A DNA stretch of 64,000 nt from GCA-002727615 sp964442655 (GCA_964442655.1 CAYTZM010000001.1:124001-188000); one strand, 5' to 3'; shown: positions 53,505 to 63,145, counted from the first letter of the stretch. Numbers and translations are program-made. Notes: generated by a model not told the origin, from the sequence alone.

Positions 53505-54887
53505 ATGAAGGTAACAGAATTAAAAAATGAAGGTTTAAATAGATCTTATAAGGTAGTAATACCTTCAAAGATAATAAATAAAGCTATAGAAGATAGAACA
53601 AATGAGGTTGCAGCTACGGCGAAAATAGATGGTTTTAGGCCAGGAAAAGTTCCTTTGAGTATAGTTAAAACCAGATATGGATCTCAAATTACTGGAGAGG
53701 TTATTGAGAAAAAAGTGTCGGAAAGTATGAGAAAAATTTTAGCAGATAATAAACTTAAACCAGCCGTCCAACCTAAGGTTGATTTTGATGGGAAGCCACT
53801 TGATGGAACGGATGTAAAATTCACTTTAAATTTAGAAGTAATGCCTGATATAAAGATTCAAGACTTTTCTAAATTAAAATTTGAACGTATGATTGTTGAA
53901 GTTGATAAAAAAGATGTTGAAAAAGGACTAGAAAATATTGCTAGCAATCAAAAATCTTTTTCTGTTTTAAAAACAAAAAGAAAATCTAAAAATAATGATT
54001 GTGTAATTATAGATTTTAAAGGCTTTATGGATGGAAAAACATTTGAAGGGGGAAGTGCTGAAAATCATAGATTAGAACTAGGTTCAGGACAAATGATTCC
54101 AGGTTTTGAAGAACAGTTAATAGGTTTTAATATTAATGATGAAACAAAAGTTAAAGTTACATTTCCAAAAAATTATCAAAAAGCAGAATTTTCAGAAAAA
54201 GAGGCTATTTTTGAAGTTAAGATAAAAGATATTCAAGAGCCTAAAAAAACTGCTATAAATGATGATTTAGCCAAAAAAATGGGATTGCCAGATTTAAAAT
54301 CTATGAAGGAAGCTGTAAAAAATCAAATTTCAATGAATTATAATAGAGCTGCTAGGGATAGAATAAAAAGAGATTTATTAGATGTGTTATCTAAAAGTTA
54401 TAATTTTGATGTTCCAAAAACAATGCTTGAAAATGAAAATAAAGTTATTTGGGATAGATTTGAACAAGATAGAAAGGCTGGAGCACTAGATGAAGAAGAT
54501 AAAGGGAAAAAGGATTCGGTGCTAAAAAAAGAATATAATGAAATTGCTGAAAGGAGAGTAAGATTAGGTTTATTTATGTCAGCAGTAGGTGCAAAAAATA
54601 AAATTACGGTAACAGAGGAAGAATTAAAAGGGGCTGTGATGCAAGAGGCAAGAAGATATCCAGGTGAAGAAAATAAAGTTCTTGAATTTTATCAAAAGAA
54701 TCCAGAGGCGGCTAATGCAATTAGAGCTCCATTATTTGAAGAAAAAGTTGTTGATCATATTATTTCTAAGTGTACTGTTAAAGATGTAAAAGTTACAGTG
54801 GATAAATTATATTCAGATAATAATTTAGTAAAAAAATCAGCTAAGAAAGTTGCTAAAAAAAATAAAATTAAAAAAGATAAGAAATAA
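53505..54887 (+). CDS. tig: Trigger factor
   Basis: A 460-residue ribosome-bound chaperone: N-terminal ribosome-binding domain with GFRPGKVP (about 43-50), FKBP-type PPIase domain (about 160-245, VIIDFKGFMDGKTFEGG and MIPGFEEQLIG), then the helical C-terminal arms. It ends in a Lys-rich tail. ATG 53505 follows AAGGAAAAAAA; the frame is open from 53448 but that would lie inside tRNA-Leu. It begins the tig-clpP-clpX-lon-hup run. Confidence 0.96.
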   Translation: MKVTELKNEGLNRSYKVVIPSKIINKAIEDRTNEVAATAKIDGFRPGKVPLSIVKTRYGSQITGEVIEKKVSESMRKILADNKLKPAVQPKVDFDGKPLDGTDVKFTLNLEVMPDIKIQDFSKLKFERMIVEVDKKDVEKGLENIASNQKSFSVLKTKRKSKNNDCVIIDFKGFMDGKTFEGGSAENHRLELGSGQMIPGFEEQLIGFNINDETKVKVTFPKNYQKAEFSEKEAIFEVKIKDIQEPKKTAINDDLAKKMGLPDLKSMKEAVKNQISMNYNRAARDRIKRDLLDVLSKSYNFDVPKTMLENENKVIWDRFEQDRKAGALDEEDKGKKDSVLKKEYNEIAERRVRLGLFMSAVGAKNKITVTEEELKGAVMQEARRYPGEENKVLEFYQKNPEAANAIRAPLFEEKVVDHIISKCTVKDVKVTVDKLYSDNNLVKKSAKKVAKKNKIKKDKK

Positions 54888-54909
54888 TATATTTTTATAG
54901 GATTTAAAA

Positions 54910-55518
54910 ATGCAAAATGAAAATAATACAAAATTGAGTGCTTTAATTCCCATGGTTGTTGAACAATCGGGTAGAGGCGAGAGAGCATATGATATTTTTT
55001 CAAGATTATTAAAAGAAAGAATTGTTTTTATAACTGGTGGAGTAGGTGATGAAATGGCAACGGTTATTATAGCACAATTGCTATTTTTAGAAGCTGAAAA
55101 CCCTGATAAGTCTATTTCTATGTATATTAATTCACCAGGAGGAATAGTTTCATCAGGTTTGGCTATATATGATACTATGCAATATATTAAACCTCAAGTA
55201 TCTACAATGTGTGTTGGACAAGCTGCTTCTATGGGATCTTTATTATTAGCTGCTGGTGAAAAAGGGAAAAGGTTTGCTTTGCCAAATTCTAGAATTATGG
55301 TTCATCAACCTTCAGGTGGTTTTCAAGGACAAGCTACTGATATTGAAATCCATGCAAAAGAAATTCTAGATTTGAAAAGTAGATTAAATACTATTTATAG
55401 TAAGCATACAGGTCAGTCAGTAAAAAAGATTGGTGAAATGTTAGAAAGAGATAAATTTTTAAATCCTGATGAGGCAAAAAATTTAGGTTTAATTGATGAA
55501 ATTGTTGAAAAAAGATAA
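54910..55518 (+). CDS. clpP: ClpP protease proteolytic subunit
   Basis: A 202-residue serine protease with the catalytic triad S107 (GQAASMGS), H132 (MVHQPSGG) and D181 (ERDKFL). It assembles as a double heptamer and works with ClpX (next gene) and ClpA. The 22-bp gap to tig and the tig-clpP-clpX order are conserved in proteobacteria. Its substrates include the proteins tagged by the tmRNA at about 5.7 kb. Confidence 0.98.
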   Translation: MQNENNTKLSALIPMVVEQSGRGERAYDIFSRLLKERIVFITGGVGDEMATVIIAQLLFLEAENPDKSISMYINSPGGIVSSGLAIYDTMQYIKPQVSTMCVGQAASMGSLLLAAGEKGKRFALPNSRIMVHQPSGGFQGQATDIEIHAKEILDLKSRLNTIYSKHTGQSVKKIGEMLERDKFLNPDEAKNLGLIDEIVEKR

Positions 55519-55536
55519 TTAAAATATTATTTATTA

Positions 55537-55560
55537 AAATATAAATATAAATATAAATAT
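55537..55560 (+). repeat. AT hexamer repeat between clpP and clpX
   Basis: About four copies of ATAAAT in a row in the 66-bp clpP-clpX gap. A short microsatellite-like tract, possibly of variable length. Confidence 0.7.
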
Positions 55561-55584
55561 TAATATTAGTATTATAGGAAGACA

Positions 55585-56844
55585 ATGTCTGGAGATAATA
55601 ACGATAAAAAAGAAGATTTATTTTGTTCTTTTTGTGGAAAAAGCCAACACGAAGTTAAAAAGTTAATAGCTGGACCTACGGTTTTTATATGTGATGAGTG
55701 TGTTGATTTATGTACAGATATAATTAAGGAAGAAAATAAGACTACGTTAGTCACATCTTCAAAGGGCGTCCCTAATCCAAGTGAAATTTATAATTTTCTT
55801 GAAAATTATGTTATTGGCCAAGAATCTGCAAAAAAGATTTTATCAGTTTCTGTATTTAATCATTATAAAAGACTAAATCATAAACCTGATAAAGAGGATG
55901 TTGAATTAGCAAAATCAAATATTTTATTAATTGGTTCAACAGGTAGTGGTAAGACATTATTAGCGCAGACTTTAGCTAGATTTTTAGATGTTCCATTTAC
56001 AATGGCGGATGCTACTAGTCTCACTGAGGCTGGGTATGTAGGAGAAGATGTTGAAAACATTATTTTAAAACTTTTGCAAGTTGCAGATTATAATGTTGAA
56101 CGAGCTCAAAGAGGAATAGTCTATATTGATGAAATTGATAAAATAAGTAGAAAGTCTGATAATCCTTCTATAACCAGAGATGTCAGTGGAGAAGGTGTAC
56201 AACAGGCTTTGCTTAAGATAATGGAAGGTACTATTGCTAGTGTTCCACCTCAGGGAGGAAGAAAACATCCGCAACAAGATTTTCTTCAGGTAGATACAAC
56301 TAATATATTATTTATTTGTGCTGGAGCTTTTGGAGGAATAGAGAAAATTATTGCGAAAAGAGGCTCTTCTAGTTCTATAGGTTTTAGTGCTAACTTGCAA
56401 TCTGTTAATAATAAGAGGAATGATGATTTGTTATTAGATCTAGAACCACAAGATTTATTACAATATGGTTTAATTCCAGAATTTATTGGTCGTTTGCCAA
56501 TAATAGCTACTTTAAAAGATTTGAAAAAGAAGGATTTAATAGAAATTTTAACTAAACCTAAAAATGCTTTAATTAAGCAGTACCAAAAAATGTTTCAATT
56601 GGATGATGTAAAATTAACTTTTACTGAGGATTCACTAGGTTCGATAGCAGATAAAGCAATTAGAAGAGAAACTGGAGCACGAGGACTAAGGTCTATATTA
56701 GAGAATATATTAATTGATACTATGTTTAATCTACCTGCAATGGAAAATGTTGAGGAAGTTATAATAAATGGAGATGTAGTAAATAATAAGACTAAGCCAT
56801 TAGTAATTTACTCTAAAGTTGCTAAAAAATCTTCTGCTTCTTAA
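55585..56844 (+). CDS. clpX: ClpX ATPase, unfoldase for ClpP
   Basis: A 419-residue AAA+ protein with an N-terminal zinc-binding domain (C14, C17, C36, C39), Walker A GSTGSGKT (117-124), Walker B YIDEIDK, and GYVGEDVE pore-loop 1 and later RKHPQQDF loop segments. It unfolds LAA-tagged and SspB-bound proteins for ClpP. The zinc domain is the partner for the SspB C-terminal tail. Confidence 0.98.
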   Translation: MSGDNNDKKEDLFCSFCGKSQHEVKKLIAGPTVFICDECVDLCTDIIKEENKTTLVTSSKGVPNPSEIYNFLENYVIGQESAKKILSVSVFNHYKRLNHKPDKEDVELAKSNILLIGSTGSGKTLLAQTLARFLDVPFTMADATSLTEAGYVGEDVENIILKLLQVADYNVERAQRGIVYIDEIDKISRKSDNPSITRDVSGEGVQQALLKIMEGTIASVPPQGGRKHPQQDFLQVDTTNILFICAGAFGGIEKIIAKRGSSSSIGFSANLQSVNNKRNDDLLLDLEPQDLLQYGLIPEFIGRLPIIATLKDLKKKDLIEILTKPKNALIKQYQKMFQLDDVKLTFTEDSLGSIADKAIRRETGARGLRSILENILIDTMFNLPAMENVEEVIINGDVVNNKTKPLVIYSKVAKKSSAS

Positions 56845-56858
56845 CTATAAATTTATTA

Positions 56859-56888
56859 CTTGAAATTTATCTTTAAGTAACCACATTA
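56859..56888 (+). promoter_or_regulatory. Sigma32-like promoter ahead of lon
   Basis: CTTGAAA (56859-56865), a 15-nt spacer and CCACATTA (56881-56888) match the heat-shock consensus CTTGAAA-N(13-17)-CCCCATNT at most positions. It would start a transcript about 30 nt before the lon ATG. By-eye motif match. Confidence 0.55.
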
Positions 56889-56922
56889 TAATTAAGTAAT
56901 TAAAAATTGAAGGGTTTAAATT

Positions 56923-59331
56923 ATGGATAATGAATCTGTTAGTATGCCTCTTCCACTAATACCTTTAAGAGACATAGTAGTATTCCCGGGAATGGTGGCT
57001 CCTTTATTTGTTGGGAGAGAAAAGTCTGTAAAGGCTCTAGAAACATCAATGACTAACGATAAGCAAATTTTATTAGTTACTCAATTAGAAGTAGATTCTG
57101 ATGACCCAGGTTTGGATGACCTTAATAAAATTGGTACTCGTGGAAAAATACTTCAGCTTTTAAGGTTGCCTGATGGAACTGTGAAAGTTTTGATAGAAGG
57201 AGGAGAAAGAATTTCTATTAAAGACTTTAATGCAAATAAAGGATATATACTTTCCTCATATGAGGTTTTAAAAGAAGATAAAATAGTGGAAAGCATAGAA
57301 AAAAAAGCTCTTTTAAAAACAGCAAAGGAACAGTTTGAATCTTTCGCAAAAGTTAATAAAAAAATTTCTTCAGAAGTTATTAATTCAATATCGGCAATTG
57401 ATAATATTTCTCAAATGGCAGACATAATTGCCTCACATTTAAATATTGACTTAGGCGACAAACAGAAATTATTAGAATTAAATTCGGCAAAAATAAGATT
57501 AGAAAAAGTTTTAGAATATATTGAAAATGATCTTTCAGTTTTAAAAGTGGAGAAAAAAATTAGAAGTAGAGTTAAACAATCAATGGAAAAGACTCAAAAA
57601 GAGTATTATTTAAATGAACAAATGAAAGCTATTCAAAAAGAATTATCAGAAGACGATGAAGGTAAAGATGAAATAGCTGAATTAGAATCAAAAATTAAAA
57701 AAGTTAAATTATCAAAAGAAGCAAAAACTAAAGCATATGCTGAAATTAAGAAACTTAAAGGCATGGGGCCTATGTCTGCTGAATCATCTGTAGTAAGAAA
57801 TTATTTGGATTGGCTAATTTCTATTCCTTGGAAAAAAAATACTCGGATTAAATACGATTTAGATAAAGCGGAAGAAATTTTAAATCAGGATCACTATGGT
57901 TTGGATAAAGTGAAAACTAGAATTTTAGAATATTTGGCTGTTCAGACTAGAATTAGAAAATTAAAAGGACCTATAATATGTCTGGTTGGAGCCCCAGGTG
58001 TAGGGAAGACGTCTCTAGGTAAATCTCTTGCTAGAGCTACAGGGAGAAAATTTGTTAGAGTTTCTCTTGGAGGAGTTAGAGATGAATCCGAAATTAGAGG
58101 ACATAGAAGAACATATATTGGATCAATGCCTGGGAAGATTATACAAAGCATAAAAAAGGCTAAATCTTCTAATCCATTATTTTTATTAGATGAGATTGAT
58201 AAAATTGGCTCAGATTGGAGGGGTGACCCTGCATCTGCATTACTGGAGGTATTAGATCCAGAACAGAATAATACATTTAATGATCATTATTTAGATGTGG
58301 ATTATGATTTGTCAGATGTAATGTTTGTCACTACTGCTAATTCTTTAAATATGCCAAGACCATTGTTAGACAGAATGGAAATAATTAATTTATCTGGTTA
58401 TTTAGAAAATGAGAAAATTGAAATAGCTAAAAGGCATTTAATAGAAAAACAATTGAATAGAAACGGGCTTAAAAAAGAAGAATGGTCTATTTCTGATGAA
58501 GCTATTTTAGATTTGATAAAATTTTATACAAGAGAAGCAGGTGTTAGAGGTTTGGAAAGAGAAATAGCTTCTTTATGTCGGAAGGCTATTAAAGATATAG
58601 TTAAAGGAAAAGTTAAAAAAATTAAAGTAACATCTTCGAACTTAGAAGAGTATGCAGGAATAAGAAAGTTTAAACATGGACTGGCCGATAAAGAAAACTT
58701 ATTAGGTATAACGACTGGCTTAGCTTACACAGATTTTGGTGGAGATTTATTATCCATTGAATCCGTGATAATGACAGGAAAAGGTAGGCAGCAAATTACA
58801 GGGCAATTAGGAGATGTAATGAAAGAATCAGTTCAAGCAGCAACTAGTTATGTAAGGTCTAGAGCGGTGGAATTTGGAATAGAACCGCCCATATTTGATA
58901 GAAAAGATATTCATGTTCACGTTCCGGAAGGAGCTACTCCTAAAGATGGACCATCTGCCGGAGCAGCTATTGCTATTTCAATGATATCTGCACTTACAGG
59001 AATTCCTGTAAAGTGTAATATAGCTATGACTGGAGAAATATCTTTAAGAGGAAGAATACTTCCAATTGGGGGGTTAAAAGAAAAACTTTTAGCAGCGTCA
59101 AGAGGTGGTATACAAAAGGTTTTGATCCCTATTGATAATAAAAAAGATTTGAAAGATGTAGATGAGGAAATAAAAAATAGATTAAAAATTGTTTTGGTAG
59201 ATCATCTTGATGATGTTATTGAACATTCTTTAGAGAGAAAACCATCGCCAATTACGTGGGATGAATCTGAATTTCTTAAGAATACTAAAAATAAAAATGG
59301 CGTAGAGCATGAAAACATAGTAAAACATTAA
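56923..59331 (+). CDS. lon: Lon protease
   Basis: An 802-residue ATP-dependent protease: N-terminal LON substrate domain (about 8-200, PLIPLRDIVVFPGM), AAA+ domain with Walker A GAPGVGKT (356-363), and a C-terminal Ser-Lys protease domain with S678 (DGPSAGAA) and K721 (GGLKEKLLAA). It degrades misfolded and regulatory proteins. It has its own likely heat-shock promoter after clpX. It is followed by hup, the common lon-hupB pair. Confidence 0.97.
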   Translation: MDNESVSMPLPLIPLRDIVVFPGMVAPLFVGREKSVKALETSMTNDKQILLVTQLEVDSDDPGLDDLNKIGTRGKILQLLRLPDGTVKVLIEGGERISIKDFNANKGYILSSYEVLKEDKIVESIEKKALLKTAKEQFESFAKVNKKISSEVINSISAIDNISQMADIIASHLNIDLGDKQKLLELNSAKIRLEKVLEYIENDLSVLKVEKKIRSRVKQSMEKTQKEYYLNEQMKAIQKELSEDDEGKDEIAELESKIKKVKLSKEAKTKAYAEIKKLKGMGPMSAESSVVRNYLDWLISIPWKKNTRIKYDLDKAEEILNQDHYGLDKVKTRILEYLAVQTRIRKLKGPIICLVGAPGVGKTSLGKSLARATGRKFVRVSLGGVRDESEIRGHRRTYIGSMPGKIIQSIKKAKSSNPLFLLDEIDKIGSDWRGDPASALLEVLDPEQNNTFNDHYLDVDYDLSDVMFVTTANSLNMPRPLLDRMEIINLSGYLENEKIEIAKRHLIEKQLNRNGLKKEEWSISDEAILDLIKFYTREAGVRGLEREIASLCRKAIKDIVKGKVKKIKVTSSNLEEYAGIRKFKHGLADKENLLGITTGLAYTDFGGDLLSIESVIMTGKGRQQITGQLGDVMKESVQAATSYVRSRAVEFGIEPPIFDRKDIHVHVPEGATPKDGPSAGAAIAISMISALTGIPVKCNIAMTGEISLRGRILPIGGLKEKLLAASRGGIQKVLIPIDNKKDLKDVDEEIKNRLKIVLVDHLDDVIEHSLERKPSPITWDESEFLKNTKNKNGVEHENIVKH

Positions 59332-59416
59332 TATGTTTTATTTTGACATTTTTAAAAAATAAATATTAAATAAAACTAGCTTATAATAAATATATATATG
59401 AAGGGGGCACTTGATA

Positions 59417-59692
59417 ATGAATAAAAATGAATTAATTGGTGCAGTAGCATCTACAGCTGGAATTTCAAAAACACAAGCATCTGAGGCAGTGGAAGCAGTT
59501 TTTGGTTCTATTAATAAAGAACTATCTTCAGGTGGAGAAGTGCGTTTAGTTGGTTTTGGAACTTTTATGGTAGCTAATCGTAAAGCTACTACTGGAAGAA
59601 ATCCAAGAACTGGAGAAGCTATTCAAATTGCAGCTTCAAAGCAACCTAAATTTCGTGCAGGAAAAAGCTTAAAAGCATCTGTAAATAATTAA
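59417..59692 (+). CDS. hup: HU-type nucleoid protein
   Basis: A 91-residue DNA-binding protein with MNKNELIGAVASTAGISKTQA, GFGTF and the beta-arm RNPRTGEAIQIAASKQPKFRAGK (about 60-82 in outline). It bends and compacts DNA. ATG 59417 is chosen because AAGGGGG lies 9 nt before; TTG 59411 is too close. A TTGACA (59343) and a TATAAT (59382) lie upstream but 33 nt apart, so they are not one promoter. Confidence 0.97.
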   Translation: MNKNELIGAVASTAGISKTQASEAVEAVFGSINKELSSGGEVRLVGFGTFMVANRKATTGRNPRTGEAIQIAASKQPKFRAGKSLKASVNN

Positions 59693-59710
59693 ATTTTAAA
59701 TGATACAAAT

Positions 59711-59745
59711 TGTCGGTCATATTTAAGACCGACAGTTTATATTTA
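59711..59745 (+). terminator. Rho-independent terminator after hup
   Basis: TGTCGGTC and GACCGACA form a perfect 8-bp stem with an 8-nt loop, followed by GTTTATATTT. It lies 18 nt after the hup stop and just before tRNA-Val. Confidence 0.75.
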
Positions 59746-59752
59746 TATATTA

Positions 59753-59828
59753 GGGCGATTAGCTCAGCTGGGAGAGCGACTCGTTTACACCGAGTAGGTC
59801 GGCGGTTCGATCCCGTCATCGCCCACCA
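59753..59828 (+). tRNA. tRNA-Val (anticodon TAC)
   Basis: Acceptor GGGCGAT/ATCGCCC, D-arm AGCTCAGCTGGGAGAGC, anticodon stem-loop ACTCG-TTTACAC-CGAGT giving TAC, T-arm GGCGG-TTCGATC-CCGTC and encoded CCA. It reads GUN codons. Confidence 0.97.
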
Positions 59829-59876
59829 TTTTATTGTTGTATAAATATAAATGAATATATATAACGTATTATAATT

Positions 59877-59954
<78 letters not shown>

Positions 59955-59999
59955 TTTAAAATGGTTACCTTCTTAAAACAATTATAGGCTGAAAATGTT

Positions 60000-61175
60000 A
60001 TGAGTAGTTTGGAAGACAAATACCCTAGAATTTTTGATATGCGAAATAAAGCTTTGAAAAGGATGCCACATTTTGCAGCAGAATATTTATTTTCTGGTAC
60101 TGGTTATGATAGAGCAATGGATCATAATCAAAAAGTTTTAGAAAATATATTTTTAATTCCTAAATACTTGAAAGGAATAGTCAATCCCAATTTAGAAACA
60201 AAATTATTTAATAGAACTTATAGTTTGCCATTTGGAATTGCTCCAGTTGGTATGACTAGTTTAATCTGGCCTGGGGCAGAAAAGGCACTAGCTAAGTTAT
60301 CTAAAAAGGTAAATATCCCTTATACTTTGTCTACTGTGGCTTGTTCTTCAATTGAAGAAATTTCTCCTTATTTAGATAATAAAGGGTGGTTTCAATTGTA
60401 TCCTCCAAAAGATAAAAATATTAGGGATGATTTGTTGAGTCGTGCTATGGTAAGCGGGTATGAAGTTCTAGTAGTTACGTCTGATATTCCAGCATCTGGT
60501 AGAAGAGAGAGATTGAGGATGGCAGGTGTTTCTGTGCCCCCTAAGATTAACTTAAGAACTATATATCAAGCTGCAATATCTCCAGCATGGTCATTAGGGG
60601 TTCTACGGTATGGTATGCCGCGTTTTGGCACTATGGATAAATATAAAAATAGTCAAGGAAATAAGAAGATAAGAAAAGGTTATTCAGGTAGTCAAATGGA
60701 TAGGTATTTAGATTGGGAATATTTATCTGAAGTTAGAGATATATGGAAAGGTCCCATCATATTAAAAGGTTTAATGGATAGAGAAGATGCAATAAAAGCT
60801 CAAGAATATGTTGATGCAATTTATTTATCGAATCATGGAGGTAGGCAGTTAGATCTTGCACCTAGTCCTCTTCAAGTATTACCACAGATACGTAAAGAAT
60901 TAGGTTCAAATTTTCCAATTATAATTGATAGTGGATTTTATACGGGACAAGATGTAGTTAAAGGTTTAATGTTAGGAGCTGATTTTGTAATGATTGGAAG
61001 ACCATTTCTGATTGCTATTGCTGCATTAGGATTGAAAGGAGCTGCACATGCTCATTATATATTAAAGGATGAAGTTGAAAATGTTATGGAACAAGTATGT
61101 GCTACAAATATTGAAGAATTAAAGAAACAAACGGTTACATTAGGAAAAGATTTTTTTCTAAATTACCTAGATTAA
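60000..61175 (+). CDS. lldD: FMN-dependent 2-hydroxyacid (L-lactate-type) dehydrogenase
   Basis: A 391-residue alpha-hydroxy-acid oxidising enzyme: PFGIAPVGMTSLIWPGAE opening, QLYPPKD, the catalytic His in SNHGGRQLD (H279) and IDSGFYTGQDVVKGLMLGADFV in outline at the FMN phosphate site. L-Lactate is the common substrate, but mandelate, glycolate and other 2-hydroxyacids are also used by the family. Start ATG at 60000 lies 45 nt after tRNA-Asp. The next gene is a TRAP binding protein, suggesting uptake and oxidation of the same acid. Confidence 0.88.
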   Translation: MSSLEDKYPRIFDMRNKALKRMPHFAAEYLFSGTGYDRAMDHNQKVLENIFLIPKYLKGIVNPNLETKLFNRTYSLPFGIAPVGMTSLIWPGAEKALAKLSKKVNIPYTLSTVACSSIEEISPYLDNKGWFQLYPPKDKNIRDDLLSRAMVSGYEVLVVTSDIPASGRRERLRMAGVSVPPKINLRTIYQAAISPAWSLGVLRYGMPRFGTMDKYKNSQGNKKIRKGYSGSQMDRYLDWEYLSEVRDIWKGPIILKGLMDREDAIKAQEYVDAIYLSNHGGRQLDLAPSPLQVLPQIRKELGSNFPIIIDSGFYTGQDVVKGLMLGADFVMIGRPFLIAIAALGLKGAAHAHYILKDEVENVMEQVCATNIEELKKQTVTLGKDFFLNYLD

Positions 61176-61195
61176 AACATTATTTTGGATTTTTA

Positions 61196-62293
61196 ATGAA
61201 AAGAAGAAGTTTTATAAAGAAGAGTATAAGTATAGGTGCTGCAGTTGGTCTAACGAGCTTTCCTGCTCCTGCTATAGCTAAAGGAAAAGTTCAATGGAAA
61301 ATGGTTACATGTTGGCCTAAAAATTTTCCTGCTTTAGGTACGGGTGTACAAAGAATAGCTGATTCTATTTATGAAATGTCTGATGGTAGATTTGAAATAA
61401 AAGTATATGGTGCAGGAGAAATAGTGCCTGCATTTGAGGTCTTTGATGCAGTTAGAGAAAGAGTTGCAGAAATGGGGCATGATGCTCCTTATTATTGGGT
61501 TGCTAAACATTCAGCAATGCCATTTTTTACTACTGTTCCAGGAGGTTTGACAGCTCAAGAACATGCATCATGGATATATTTTGGTGGAGGTCAAAAATTA
61601 TGGGATCAATTATATGAGAAATTTGGATTAAAAGGGTTTTTAGCTGGGACAGGTGGCCCAAATGTTGGAGGTTGGTTTAGAAATGAAATAAAAAGTCTTA
61701 ATGATTTTCAAGGTCTTAGAATGCGTATGCCTGGGTTAGGGGGTGAAATGTTATCTCGTATAGGTGCCGTTCCTGTTAATATGCCTGGAGGAGAAATTTT
61801 ACCTGCGCTACAGTCAGGAGCTTTAGATGCTGCTGAATGGGTTGCCCCATATAATGATTTGGCATTTGGTTTTCATAAGATAACTAAATATTATTATGCA
61901 CCTGGTATTCAGGAACCTGGCTCTGCTCTGGCTCTTACAGTAAATCTCGAGGCTTATAACGATTTACCAAAAGACTTGCAAATAATGCTTAAAGTTGCAG
62001 CAGGGGATGAAGCTTTTAGAATGTTGTCAGAAATGACTGCTGGTAATGCTATAGCTTTGGAGGTCTTATTAAATAAACATGGTGTAATATTAAAAAATTT
62101 TCCTGAAGATGTTATTGCTGCAATGTTTAAAGCAGGTAGAGATATTATTAAAGAAAAGTCACAAGAAGATGAATTTACTTTAAAGGTTTATAATGAATGG
62201 ATAAATTATAGGTCAAAAATTATTAATTTAGCTCCATTAACAGAATTAGGGTATATGAAACTTAGGTCTAAATTTGATAATATAAATAGCTAA
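61196..62293 (+). CDS. TRAP-type substrate-binding protein (DctP/TakP family)
   Basis: A 365-residue periplasmic binding protein with a Tat-type signal (RRSFIKK at 3-9, cleavage near AIA-K at 28), then WKMVTCWPKNFPALGTGVQ, MGHDAPYYWV and AEWVAPYNDLAFG segments. These resemble the TakP-like subgroup that binds 2-oxo acids or lactate. It is 20 bp after lldD, so a lactate or pyruvate role is likely. No dctQ or dctM membrane gene is adjacent in this window. Confidence 0.9.
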   Translation: MKRRSFIKKSISIGAAVGLTSFPAPAIAKGKVQWKMVTCWPKNFPALGTGVQRIADSIYEMSDGRFEIKVYGAGEIVPAFEVFDAVRERVAEMGHDAPYYWVAKHSAMPFFTTVPGGLTAQEHASWIYFGGGQKLWDQLYEKFGLKGFLAGTGGPNVGGWFRNEIKSLNDFQGLRMRMPGLGGEMLSRIGAVPVNMPGGEILPALQSGALDAAEWVAPYNDLAFGFHKITKYYYAPGIQEPGSALALTVNLEAYNDLPKDLQIMLKVAAGDEAFRMLSEMTAGNAIALEVLLNKHGVILKNFPEDVIAAMFKAGRDIIKEKSQEDEFTLKVYNEWINYRSKIINLAPLTELGYMKLRSKFDNINS

Positions 62294-62294
62294 T

Positions 62295-63140
62295 ATGACA
62301 TCAAATATAAAACAAAAAGAATTTTGGACAGGTCCTGCTGGAAAAGTATGGGTTGAAGGGAAAGCAGAAAAAGATAATATGCTTTTACCTTTGGGAAATT
62401 CTGCTTTAAGAAAAACTCATATTATACCTGGTATGAAGGTTTTAGATATTGGTTGTGGTACAGGGTTTGTTTCAGTTCAATTGAGTGGTGCAGTTTCCGA
62501 TAAGGGGCAAGTAACAGGAGTAGATATATCTGAAACTATGATTAAAGAAGCAAAAAGACATACTAAAAAATTAAAAATTACTAATACGAGGTTTGAAGTT
62601 ATAGATGTAGAAAATGATAAATTAAAAAAAGATTATTATGATGAAGTTTTTTCAAGGTTTGGAGTTATGTTTTTTAGTAATCCTATAAAGGCTTTTAACA
62701 ATATTAATAATAGTATGAAAAGTGGTGCTTTTATGACTTTTGTTTGCTGGCAAGAGCAAAAAATAAATTTATGGTATGATTTTCCATTGAATGTGGTGAA
62801 AAAATATATTGATATTCCAGATTTTCATAGTAAAGCTCCAAGTCCATTTGCATTTTCAAGTAAAAAGTATATTAGAGAAATTTTAAATAATTCAAATTTT
62901 AAAAATATTAATATTATAGATAATGAAGAAAATATTAAATTGTATAAAGGTCTAAATTTAAAAGATGCAGTTAAGGAATATATGCATAATACTCCAATTT
63001 TTCAAAAGCAATTTTTATCTATGACGATAAAAGAAAAAAAAGAAATATATATTGATTTAGAAAAAGTATTATTTAAATTTTATAAAAATAATGTTTTAGA
63101 GTTTCCATCTAAAACTTGGATAGTAAGTGCTCAAAAATAA
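62295..63140 (+). CDS. Class I SAM-dependent methyltransferase
   Basis: A 281-residue methyltransferase with motif I VLDIGCGTGFVSVQLS (about 49-64), GVDISETMIKEAKRH and FSRFGVMFF (motif IV region). The substrate is unknown. It starts 1 bp after the TRAP protein stop, so the three genes from lldD are probably one transcript. The C-terminal half is Lys/Asn-rich and less conserved. Confidence 0.85.
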   Translation: MTSNIKQKEFWTGPAGKVWVEGKAEKDNMLLPLGNSALRKTHIIPGMKVLDIGCGTGFVSVQLSGAVSDKGQVTGVDISETMIKEAKRHTKKLKITNTRFEVIDVENDKLKKDYYDEVFSRFGVMFFSNPIKAFNNINNSMKSGAFMTFVCWQEQKINLWYDFPLNVVKKYIDIPDFHSKAPSPFAFSSKKYIREILNNSNFKNINIIDNEENIKLYKGLNLKDAVKEYMHNTPIFQKQFLSMTIKEKKEIYIDLEKVLFKFYKNNVLEFPSKTWIVSAQK

Positions 63141-63145
63141 TAAAA

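Noticed and set aside
59343..59387. TTGACA and TATAAT as a hup promoter
   Set aside because: The two boxes are 33 nt apart, far from the usual 16-18 nt.
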